A stretch of DNA of 64,000 bases from contig CM074129.1 in assembly GCA_037178625.1 (NCBI GenBank), positions 2,604,001 to 2,668,000 of the forward strand, written 5' to 3'. Numbering within the stretch: position 1 is the first letter of the stretch; each line of letters begins with the position of its first letter. The stretch comes from Skeletonema tropicum (Eukaryota > Bacillariophyta > Thalassiosirophyceae > Thalassiosirales > Thalassiosiraceae). Both the position numbers and the translations under genes were made by a program. Shown in pieces: positions 12,163 to 20,080 of this stretch. The notes beneath the pieces were generated by a model that was given only the letters and a program-made list of their open reading frames with translations, was not told the DNA's origin and made no database searches.

Positions 12163-12223
12163 CAATGATACTCGGTCGTTATACTCTATTAAATATATTG
12201 TATCGATTGGCCGAGTATCATTG
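12163..12223. repeat. Internal 13-bp inverted repeat
   Basis: CAATGATACTCGG at 12163-12175 is exactly complementary to CCGAGTATCATTG at 12211-12223, with an AT-rich 35-nt loop. It lies inside the 783 bp TIR element and recurs in unit 3. Confidence 0.8.
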
Positions 12224-12328
12224 CTGTAGAGGACCTCGAAAATCCTTTCAAAGGACCGACAGGCTGTTGAAATTCGGCGTCGTCACCTGTGTGTTGAAAA
12301 TGCGCTCTAGCTCTCTCAATATTGCTTA

Positions 12329-12403
12329 TGATCACGGTTTAGCTGGCATAAATCGCTTCTAATGATATTGAACAAGCGATTTATGCCAGGCAAACCGTGA
12401 TCA
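12329..12403. repeat. Long hairpin: 30-bp inverted repeat, 15-nt loop
   Basis: The arms 12329-12358 and 12374-12403 pair at 28 of 30 positions (TGATCACGGTTT ... AAACCGTGATCA). It is the strongest foldback seen outside transposon ends. It could be a small-RNA precursor-like hairpin or a structural part of the TIR element. The unit 3 copy is at 34009-34083; unit 2 lacks it. Confidence 0.85.
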
Positions 12404-12584
12404 CAAGCACTTCCTAAGGTACTAGAGTACGCCGAATGATTACCATGGAGGTGGTGTTTTGTGCGGTGGAGTGCCGGTAAAAATGGTTAATTTCGTATGT
12501 AGGCATGTAGATAAGCCCTAATATCATCTAACTTTACCGTACCACCACTTTCACTCAAAATCGCGCTATGAATCAGCGTGGCCG

Positions 12585-12770
12585 TTCGGATTCTATCAGA
12601 AAGCTTGAGCGATAGGCCTCAATAAACGCAGTAGCGGGTGAGTCTTCTTCGGCGATTAAAGATACTTGTGGCTCGAACTTCAATCGTGCCGCTCCGGCAC
12701 CAGTAAGTCTACTTCGAGCACACCCTACATTGCAACATGAGTATAAATAGGGGCATTGGTCGTTAAAAAG
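12585..12770 (-). pseudogene. Coding-like remnant upstream of the glycosyltransferase
   Basis: The minus strand from about 12720 downward reads a coherent peptide (RLKFEPQVSLIAEED, then ATAFIEAYRSSFLIESE). It has no start, no continuation and a frame change at its N-terminal side. In units 1 and 3 it is cut by the TIR element; in unit 2 it runs on (22200-22330). It is probably a decayed exon or retro-fragment of unknown family. It may instead be a chance open frame. Confidence 0.3.
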
Positions 12771-12968
12771 AAAACATCAACTCCAAGAAACCTCTAAGGA
12801 CTAATCTCATTGTGTGGTAGAGATGTACCTCCTACACCAATACACATCGAGAGACCACAGGAGAGCTCTCCTCGTTGGGACTCTTGACTTAAAGATAAAA
12901 TAGACAGTGTGATGTGCTAAAGTTAGGAATAGCAATAGAACATTAACACTTAGATTTTTTGCAAACTC
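12771..12968. other. Spacer at the 3' side of the HMG-box gene
   Basis: No gene was recognised. A TATAAATA box at about 12743-12750 on the plus strand, just before this spacer, suggests a possible plus-strand transcript. No open frame follows it. Confidence 0.35.
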
Positions 12969-13982
12969 CTATTCACTATTCGCAGTCTTCCACAAACTTA
13001 AAATTTCTTCGTCGCAAATATCTACGAAGTCATCTTGGGGCTGCCGCTCACCCCACTTGAAGCTTATCTGCCTCTGCTGGTAAGTGTTGGCGTAATAATA
13101 CTCATTCTTGAGCCGATTACTGTCTTGATGTAGTTGAAAAGTGTTTTCAACGATGGACGTATCCTCGCAGGGATGTCTGTGATGGAAGGAGAAGGATGAG
13201 TTCCCTCGAGATGTTTGAGGGTAATCCAACACTTGGAACTGTGCCATCGTCTGCGCTTGCCATTGAGAAGCTGTCTGCTGATTCATACTGCAACTACGGT
13301 TGGAAGCTATGACAGGAAGAATCATGCGTTTGGTAAGATTTTCGTTGTACTCCTTCAACTCGCGTTTGTACTCAGCAAGCTCTTGCTTTGCAAGCTTGGA
13401 GACAAACTGCTTGATGTCAGGATTGGTCTCCTCCAACTTGGTCCAACGAGAGGTGATTATACGAGAGAGCTCGAGGAAGCCTATCTTGCCATGCTTTCGG
13501 CGATGCTTACGCTTCGCTCGCTTTCCAGGTCCAAAATACCAATCGGGAGAGAGCTTGGTATTGATATATCGTTTGGGCACATCATGGAAGAGGATCTTGC
13601 CTTCATGAATTGACTTGTCCTCATCTTCACCTGTCATGGTCTGAATAATGAACTCACGCTCGATCTGAAAGTAGATGTGGTAGGCAGTCAAAGGACGCTT
13701 AGGCTTCGTTGCTATCTTTCTCGGACTTGCGACCGTAGACGGTCCAGTAACAAGTGGTGCAAATGACATTGGCAGCGATGAGGTAGTCAAACAACGAAAC
13801 AAACTAGGCGCCTTAGTGCTTTTATCTGGGCATACGGCCACCGCGGGTTTTAGTGTGCTGGGGCTGGGTAGACCCGACAAGCTAGGCGGTTGGCTGGCCG
13901 CAGGTAGGCAGTTGGCGTCTGTAAGCATAGTGACGCCGGGGGTATTGGTTGATGTGGAAATCATTGCTTTGGAGGTATCCAA
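12969..13982 (-). CDS. HMG-box protein, copy 1
   Basis: A protein of 337 residues. The N-terminal 90 residues are Ser/Pro/Thr-rich. An HMG box follows, starting TKPKRPLTAYHIYFQIERE (about 92-110) and resuming at GFLELSRIITSRWTKLEE ... FVSKLAKQELAEYKRELKEY (about 168-212). A basic insert of some 50 residues (about 115-166, including GKRAKRKHRRKHGK) splits the box between helix 1 and helix 2. HMG-box proteins bend DNA non-specifically or act as transcription factors in the nucleus; which applies here is unknown. The C-terminus is Gln/Asn-rich and unconserved in look. Copies in units 2 and 3 are nearly identical; unit 2 has one Arg-to-Lys change and unit 3 has an early frameshift. Confidence 0.8.
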   Translation of the reverse strand: MDTSKAMISTSTNTPGVTMLTDANCLPAASQPPSLSGLPSPSTLKPAVAVCPDKSTKAPSLFRCLTTSSLPMSFAPLVTGPSTVASPRKIATKPKRPLTAYHIYFQIEREFIIQTMTGEDEDKSIHEGKILFHDVPKRYINTKLSPDWYFGPGKRAKRKHRRKHGKIGFLELSRIITSRWTKLEETNPDIKQFVSKLAKQELAEYKRELKEYNENLTKRMILPVIASNRSCSMNQQTASQWQAQTMAQFQVLDYPQTSRGNSSFSFHHRHPCEDTSIVENTFQLHQDSNRLKNEYYYANTYQQRQISFKWGERQPQDDFVDICDEEILSLWKTANSE

Positions 13983-14217
13983 TGCTCTTCTACTTCACGA
14001 GTGGTTGTACTTAGGTACAAGAGTATTGTTCCTCATGTCAATGATGACAAGTGAAAGTGCTCGGGTTCGGCTCAAAATTTGGTAAATCGAGTGCTGCTAA
14101 GATTGAATGGGGACTCCTTTTACTACGCGAAGTAAAATTTGAGCTGCTCACTGTCGAAGTAAAATTTGAGCTGCTCACTGTCTCACTTTCTCCTTTTCTC
14201 GCCAAGTTCGCCTTCGT
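13983..14217. other. Promoter-side spacer with a 27-bp tandem duplication
   Basis: It contains the near-palindrome TGTACTTAGGTACA near 14006 and a 27-bp direct repeat at 14129-14155 and 14156-14182. Units 1 and 2 carry two copies of that repeat and unit 3 only one. Confidence 0.6.
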
Positions 14218-15340
14218 TAGCGTTTCGGCCAGGAATCCCTGGGATATTTCGGCACTTTTGAGTATCCCGAGGGATATTTTTTCGCCAAAAATCGCTAAAA
14301 AATATCCTTTTATTTGGACAAGCTTATCTTGATAGCTGGAGCGTTTCTGATGTCAATAATACTATTGTTCACTCATCAAATCACTGTAAAGATTGTATTA
14401 TCTCCATCCACGCACGCATTCCAGCAATATCATTGTTCGTCTTGCAGGTTTGCCTCTTTTCAATTGCAACATAAAAGCACGATACTGCATCAGAAATGAG
14501 TTGAAATTGATTCTTAAACCGCGGTGCTGTTTCATTAATCTTCTGCAACAGCTTCTCAGCTCTATCACAGTAGTCTTCTGGCTCAGGTTTCATATTACGA
14601 AGATTTTCAAGGTCAAACTTCCAGCTATCGAGTTCGTGTATCTCCTCTAGAGAAGGCAGGTAAAAATTTGAGGCGGCGTCAGGATCCTCTGCCAAATCAA
14701 TAAATTTTTGAAATTGTTTCTCAGACGGTTTTGCCTTTTGTTGGGAGGCAGATAATGGCAGTGGTGTCAAAGGTATCATGCGTGTGATGATGTCATGCGT
14801 CTTTTCTGTCTCCATCGGCTTTAGCTTCTTTGCCGATGTTGATGCTCGAGCAAAAAGAGAACGTTTCCTATCAAGATCTGCCGCTTTATTTGCCTCTTTC
14901 TGCCTCTTCTTTGCTAATTCCTCCTCCGGCAAAGCCTGCGGCTTCAAATGACCATCATCACCGGTGCTGCCGGGGGCTGGTGCTGTTGTGCGTGGATCTT
15001 TGGATTTCTCCATTGTGTTGAAAGACAGAATACGGGCGAAAGACCGAATTAATACACGGATGGCGACAAAAATAATGCAACACAGCAACAGCCACTACTG
15101 AATCTGTCTGTAGTGTTGGCAGGGCGAGGGAGCTGTCGGCAAGTACATAGTAGTGTCGGCTGTCGGCCATGCTGGTGCGGTGAGCTCAACGCATCCTGGT
15201 GGAAGGAAGGCTCTGGCGGACTTTTTGAGATGGTGTCCTGTCACATCATGTAGACTTTTGTACGTAGGAACTAGTAAATAATCAGGGATATTTTTTGGGA
15301 TATTTTGCAGGGGTGGGCGGGCTACCTGGCCGAAACGCTA
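14218..15340. mobile_element. hAT-like element carrying a gene (1123 bp), unit 1
   Basis: The 16-bp perfect terminal inverted repeats are TAGCGTTTCGGCCAGG and its complement. Flanking 8-bp target duplications GCCTTCGT lie at 14210-14217 and 15341-15348. Subterminal GGGATATTTT repeats are present at both ends. Unit 3 has the exact empty site with one GCCTTCGT (35864-35871). The 8-bp duplication and the TAGCGT end, shared with hAT copies A-C, place it in the hAT superfamily. No transposase is inside; it carries one minus-strand gene (14381-15013). Confidence 0.9.
14381..15013 (-). CDS. Unknown 210-residue protein inside the hAT-like element, copy 1
   Basis: The family is not recognised. The ATG at 15013 (MEKSKDPRTT) was preferred to the in-frame upstream ATG at 15088, whose extension is hydrophobic and lies in likely 5' UTR. 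The sequence has a Pro/Gly N-terminus, a basic Lys/Arg stretch (about residues 30-65, KKRQKEANKAADLDRKRSLF), then a mixed helical part with EEIHELDSWKFDLENLRN and EPEDYCDRAEKLLQKINE. It ends with a Cys-containing helix (SCFYVAIEKRQTCKTNND). There is no transposase or nuclease motif. Its full containment within TIRs suggests either a captured host gene or an element-encoded accessory protein. The frame is intact and identical in unit 2, so it is not obviously decaying. Confidence 0.6.
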   Translation of the reverse strand: MEKSKDPRTTAPAPGSTGDDGHLKPQALPEEELAKKRQKEANKAADLDRKRSLFARASTSAKKLKPMETEKTHDIITRMIPLTPLPLSASQQKAKPSEKQFQKFIDLAEDPDAASNFYLPSLEEIHELDSWKFDLENLRNMKPEPEDYCDRAEKLLQKINETAPRFKNQFQLISDAVSCFYVAIEKRQTCKTNNDIAGMRAWMEIIQSLQ

Positions 15341-15348
15341 GCCTTCGT

Positions 15349-15459
15349 CGGGAGCGCCGCGCGGAGCCGGTGTTGTACTGAGGGGGTTCGAAGAGGCGTT
15401 CAGTTTTTCACTCAGCTTTACAGGGGGTGAAATTTAGTCATTTCAGTCAATCTCTAGAG
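15349..15459. other. Left half of a repeat shared with the PTPDP upstream region
   Basis: CACTCAGCTTTAC followed by a G-run, TGAAATTTAGTCATTTCAG and CAATC recurs in diverged form at about 17650-17700. The hAT copy A insertion splits this repeat. Confidence 0.5.
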
Positions 15460-16347
15460 TAGCGTAATGGAATTTCAAAAGGGTGAAATTTCACTACTGC
15501 AACTTTCGTGAAATTTACAGGGTGAAAGTTGCACCAATTTTGGCCAACAATGAAATTTCACAAAAATTCTGGCGCGAACGGATGGTACTGAACCAACACG
15601 TAGCACAAAAATAACCTAAGACCCTTCATTCCACCAACCACCAAACCCCAAAGAACACCACGCACCATCCAGATGATGAGTTTGTCAACTCAGCGGAGAG
15701 TAACTCTTCACCAAAATGCTGGCGACTAACAATGCAGTATTACTTATTCCTTCGTAGTAATTCAGCTTACATGCGTGTTCCTGCATTGGCATGTACCAGA
15801 TGATTTTGGGCGCGGATGGCTCTTATTTTGGGTGCGGGTATGTGCACAAATCAACTTTTTGTTCACTCTGCCGTCTACCACGCTGTCATAGTTTGCCTGG
15901 CAATAACAACAACAATTCAATAATCTTCAACAATAATGCTTTTGACATGCGCCGCTGTTATGCAGGATCATCTGACTTCTATCGATTGGTTGCTAAGCCT
16001 CTAATGTCTATGGGAACTGTCGGATCGATGGATTGTGAGCGTAGGGCCAAACCTCTGAAGAACAGCATTCTTGTGAAGGATAGGAATAGGATGAAGGATC
16101 CAACTGGTGTTGCACTTCTTCGAGGGAAGGAAAACCTCCGTCATATCATGGATGCGAAGAAGATGCTTGGAAAGAAGCTTGCTGACAGTCTCTCTTAGAG
16201 TGATGTGTTGACTGCAGAGTGCAAAGTATTACGACTATCTCAGGATAAGCTAGAGTGAAATTTAATCCCTTGAAATTTCTGAAATTTCTGAAATTTCAAC
16301 CTGCAATTTTCAACCCCCTCCAAAAATGGTGAAATTCCATTACGCTA
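15460..16347. mobile_element. hAT transposon copy A, internally deleted (888 bp)
   Basis: It begins TAGCGTAATGGAATTTCA and ends with the complement (TGAAATTCCATTACGCTA). The perfect 8-bp target duplication CTCTAGAG lies at 15452-15459 and 16348-16355. The 5' region shared with copies B and C runs to about 15955 and is joined directly to the last ~80 codons of the transposase. Subterminal TGAAATTT repeats lie at both ends. Unit 2 has the matching empty site (about 25085-25092). Confidence 0.95.
15950..16198 (+). pseudogene. hAT transposase C-terminal remnant (copy A)
   Basis: Only the C-terminal dimerisation-type segment remains (SSDFYRLVAKPLMSMGTVGS, then DCERRAKPLKN ... GKENLRHIMDAKK). The BED finger and catalytic region are deleted, so it cannot encode a transposase. 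Confidence 0.8.
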
Positions 16348-16355
16348 CTCTAGAG

Positions 16356-16697
16356 GCTCAAAAGTACCCAAGAGGGAAGAGGTCACAACGAAAGAGCAAC
16401 AAGACGGACCTCATAAGTACTATCTACCTCATAGAATGAAGAAAGTGTAGAAAAGAATCACGAATAAAGTAGTGCTACTTTATTTATCAGTACTCCCAGT
16501 TGACGTGAGGTCAATGCCTCATCTAGACACTGCTTAGAGATAAAGTGGCTTTAGACAAGCAACGTGATAACAAACGAAAAACCAGTGCAATGACGGACGG
16601 CCTACCTGTATAAGGAGTTTCAATTTGTGCGATTCTGTGCATGTTGTGCTGATTTACACCTTCTCCTGCGCTGCTTTTGTCGCCTCAGCTGCTTCGA
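16356..16697. other. Spacer with the second half of the shared repeat; Crypton target site
   Basis: GCTCAAAAG...GAGGTCACAACGAAAGAGCAA resembles 17700-17750. The sequence ACTTTATTTATCAG near 16485-16498 is the uninterrupted version of the site occupied by the Crypton-like pair in unit 3. No gene was seen. Confidence 0.5.
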
Positions 16698-17075
16698 TCA
16701 TGCTTCCTGGCGTGCGCCCTCTTTCTTCGCTTTCTTCACCGTGGGTGTGACCTCGTTGTCAATCTTCCGTGACCTGTCATTGTTCATCAGTGGGTTTGAG
16801 AAGATCTCCACTGTCGCCTTAGCTTCTAGCACCTTAAACGCATTCTCCCTTGCCTCTTGCTTCGGAGAATAACGGACCCCGTTGACCTCGAACTCAAACG
16901 CTTCTGATCGAGATGGCAGGTGATGATTATCAAACTCTTCAATGATTGATTTCCGTACATCGGAAAGATTGGAAGTTGATTTAACATAAACGAAGCAACG
17001 TCTACCATTGGAATGAATTATGAATTTCTTCTTCTCCTCTGAGAACATGATGGCGGTAGGAATTTGGATTCGCAT
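16698..17075 (-). CDS. Small unknown protein with a possible beta-grasp fold, copy 1
   Basis: The family is not recognised. The frame runs from MRIQIPTAIMFSEEKKK (17075; an internal Met at 17048 is equally possible). It has an alternating hydrophobic pattern (KKFIIHSNGRRCFVYVK, then SDVRKSIIEEF, AFEFEVNGVRY) that resembles a ubiquitin-like or PB1-like beta-grasp domain of about 85 residues. The tail is basic (KKAKKEGARQEA) and could be a nuclear signal. All three unit copies are intact and identical in translation, so the frame has not drifted since the triplication. The fold assignment is inference. Confidence 0.5.
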   Translation of the reverse strand: MRIQIPTAIMFSEEKKKFIIHSNGRRCFVYVKSTSNLSDVRKSIIEEFDNHHLPSRSEAFEFEVNGVRYSPKQEARENAFKVLEAKATVEIFSNPLMNNDRSRKIDNEVTPTVKKAKKEGARQEA

Positions 17076-17159
17076 CGTCGACGGGGGGAGGATTGAGATT
17101 ATTGTCCGGAGAGGATTATGAATATGAATTTTAGCTTTATTATAAAATTTAAATTTCAA

Positions 17160-17960
17160 GTATACTGACTATTTTTTATTTACCATCATTTTTGCATAGG
17201 AAACTTCATGGCAGGGCACATACCCATGAAGACTGCCCAAGTTCCTTCGGCTTGATCCACACCATGCAAGACATACTTAGCTCTTACCAAGGAACTTTTT
17301 GAATCCGGACGAACATTACAACTGCTGTATCCGCCCTGCAGTAGGACATGTGGGGTCTAGAGAGGGGATGTTTGTTAGTAATTTTTACTAGGTAAAATTA
17401 GCAAAACACCAAGAAGTTGCATATCTACGTAACTAATATATATAAATCGTTCAACAAAGGAATAATCATATTCGGATAGACTTCAGTTTGGCATCCCCAA
17501 TGGCCTTTTTTGTCGAATGTCTAGGAGTATTTTTGTGCCTCTTTGGTTGTTTGCTGCCTTTTTGTGTTTTGTGAGTGAGAGAGGAGTTCATTTTTTTCTA
17601 GCGGTGCGGTGGTTTTAGTTGTGGTGGGTGCGGGGGTGCAGAGGGGTTAAATTCCACTCAGCTTTACGGGGGGTGAAATATAGTCATTTCAGTCAATCAC
17701 GCTCAAGACAAAAAAGGCTCAAAAAAGGTCACAACAAAAAAAGAAAGACCTCCACCATGACGCTTACGACCAAGTCTATCTCCTGCCCTACACAATTATC
17801 TAACGTACATTGCTCAAGGGCACACTAGCTGCAACTCAAATTAGAGGCTGGGTTGGAACTCGGACTCATTGTTAAGGGAGCCAGAAAACTCGTCGTATTC
17901 ATCTAGATAATAGACCGACGGATAACACAACACGACATTTCAAAATAGACACTATCAAGA
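17160..17960. other. 800-nt upstream region of the PTPDP gene; empty site for hAT copy B
   Basis: It contains the single GAGAGGAG (17577-17584) that is duplicated around hAT copy B in unit 2. It also holds an AT-rich TATATATAAA element near 17440 and the diverged second copy of the repeat described at 15349. No convincing open frame or RNA gene was found. Confidence 0.5.
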
Positions 17961-19020
17961 ATGACCTCCGCGGCGAACAAGGCAGCCAAAACCCTCAAGG
18001 GTTCCAGACGCAATCGGCCGTCTCTAAGCATGTCTCAGGCATCGGCAAGTGTGGGTGAATCCTCTGGAGAGAATCTCAGAGAGTCATTTACGGGAGGTAG
18101 TACAGGCGGCGGCGGCGGCGGCGGTCCCCTTTTTATGGATGATTTACAATCCCAATATGAAAGCCTTAGTGAGAAGTTGACCAAAGAAAACAATACCATT
18201 GCAGCCTCTTCACAATATAGTGATCTCAAAAGTGGAACGGGTAGCGCTGGAAGCAAATCGAGAAAAGTGCGATGGGCAGAGACAGCAGCGGTAGCATCTA
18301 CACTGGATGCGGAGAATGCAGCAGCCGCCAACGATGACGATCCTGATCGCTATGAACGTTCACCTATGGAGATTATTTCTGATTTGTTTCAGAGGAAGTA
18401 CACGCTACCAATCTTCCTGCTTTCGACCTTGGCCATCTTCCTCATGGTACACTTGGCTGGTGGGGGAGATGAGAAGTACAAACGATATGATGCCGCATCA
18501 TCCAAAAAGGTTGGTCTAACTGGATCACGATTCCAGAGGTACAAAAACTTGGAGGGTGGAGAAGGATTTGGCGAGACAACATTCTCCTTAAGCCCAACTT
18601 CTTCGGATATGTCGAGCATCGGCCCTACGTCTGAGGCTATTGGTCATTCCACACCTAAGATTCCCGGATCGTCTTCATCTGCTGCGACTGCCAATGATGG
18701 AAATGCTGCTGATTGGATTATAGTGCCTACTCAGTCAGGAGTGTTTGGTACAGCAGGGGGGAATGCGGCAAATGATGGCTCTCCTACAACATTGAAATGG
18801 AATTTTGCTCCAGGGTAAGTTGTATTCTTGTTCACAACATTAGGTATTTTAACTTTTGTTTGAATCGTACTGAATTCTCATCTCAAAAATGCTTCAAACA
18901 CTTTCCAGACAACCTACGCCCGATCCAATTCACTTGAAAGATGATGCGAGACTAAACGACGGCTGGGAAAACCTAGTCTTGTCCGTGAGACTTCTCGAGT
19001 CACTGTTTCGCAGATGTTGA
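17961..19020 (+). pseudogene. Chimeric truncated PTPDP gene (unit 1 end) fused to ATAD3
   Basis: Exon 1 (17961-18814) is intact and encodes the cytosolic Ser/Gly region and the membrane anchor. Exon 2 starts at 18909. At 18959-18960 it crosses the repeat junction into ATAD3 exon 2 in the wrong frame and stops at 19018-19020, giving a predicted 321-residue protein. The repeat and FkbM-like domains are lost. The transcript would continue into the AAA module of ATAD3. Confidence 0.8.
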
Positions 19021-19976
19021 AAGAACCCATATCTTCATTCAAACGGTTGACTGGACTTGGGGTACAATCGCAAGATGCGTTGAAGGGAATCGTGTTAGAA
19101 GATACACTAGATTCACAACTTCGAAAGATTGCAGTTTCCACGGCACATACGAAAAAGAACAAGGCACCATTTCGTCACTTATTGCTGCATGGTCCTCCAG
19201 GTACGGGAAAGACAATGTTTGCCAAGGGACTTGCTCATCACTCTGGGTTGGAGTTTGCCATTTTAACTGGTGGAGATATTGCTCCTTTGGGAAGAGATGC
19301 TGTTACTGAGATTCACAAGTTGTTTGAATGGGCAAAAACTAGTCGCAAAGGATTGCTTTTATTTGTTGACGAAGCAGATGCCTTCTTACAAAGTCGTGAA
19401 ACGAACAAGATTTCAGAAGATCAAAGAAATGCCTTGAATGCATTTCTCTACCGTACAGGGTAAGTGCAGAGATTATTATCATGAAATAATTTTGCGTAGA
19501 ATGTATTTGAATCTCACATGTTTTCATCCGATTGTTGCAGAACGGAGAGTGACCAATTCATGATGGTGTATGCCAGTAACCAGCCTTCTCAATTTGACGA
19601 AGCCGTTCTTGATCGTATTGATGAAATGGTCGAATTTGACTTGCCTGGAGAACATGAGCGTAGAAAGATGATTGCGTTATATATTGAAAAGTATCTACTG
19701 AACCCACCAGCACGATGGGCGAAGAAAGTGACAACAGTGGATATTGGAGATGAGGAAATTGAACGTGTTGTGAAAGAAACTGAAGGATTTTCTGGCCGTG
19801 CTATTTCCAAACTTGCAATTGCATGGCAGGCCGCAGCTTACGGAACTGATGGAGCCATTTTGGACAAGGAAACTTTCTTCTTAACCGTTCAGAATCACAA
19901 AAAGAGCATGTCACAGAAAGATGGCTGGATGCAGCATGCAATGGAAAGAGCTGACATGTTGACAACTGATCGCTAG
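19014..19976 (+). pseudogene. ATAD3 5'-truncated copy (unit 2), AAA module only
   Basis: Exon 1, with its coiled coil and membrane segment, is missing. The remaining exons 2-3 (donor at 19460, exon 3 at 19541-19976) still encode an intact AAA core from the internal ATG at 19014, 293 residues with Walker A, Walker B and sensor 1. It lies downstream of the PTPDP promoter and exon 1. It may be translated by reinitiation or be silent. Confidence 0.75.
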
Positions 19977-20080
19977 ATAAAATCACTTTGCAACTAACTG
20001 CAGCATATCATGCGTAAAAATTGGTCTTAAGACAAGCTGATCAACTTCAAGGGTAGTTCTTACAGTTTGTACATTGAAGA

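Larger units (their letters stand above)
11798..12580. mobile_element. Non-autonomous TIR element (783 bp), unit 1 copy
   Basis: The ends are inverted repeats CACGCTGATTCA / TGAATCAGCGTG, with CGCGATTTT / AAAATCGCG just inside. It is flanked on both sides by GCCG (11794-11797, 12581-12584). Unit 2 has the uninterrupted site (one GCCG, near 22215). There is no transposase frame. It holds two strong internal hairpins, annotated separately. Superfamily is not assigned; the 4-bp duplication is short and could be partly coincidental. Confidence 0.8.
8528..18959. repeat. Tandem segmental repeat, unit 1 (10,432 bp)
   Basis: This is the first of three direct copies. It starts 3 nt inside ATAD3 exon 2 (CGGCTGGG) and ends in exon 2 of the PTPDP gene (ACTAAACGA). 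The junction to the next unit shares a single base. Unit 1 carries the 783 bp TIR element, the 1123 bp gene-carrying hAT-like element and hAT copy A. It has intact empty sites for hAT copy B (at 17577-17584) and for the Crypton-like pair (near 16490). Confidence 0.95.

Noticed and set aside
18035..18331. Minus-strand Pro-rich frame opposite PTPDP exon 1
   Set aside because: The poly-Pro run is the complement of the poly-Gly codons of the real exon.
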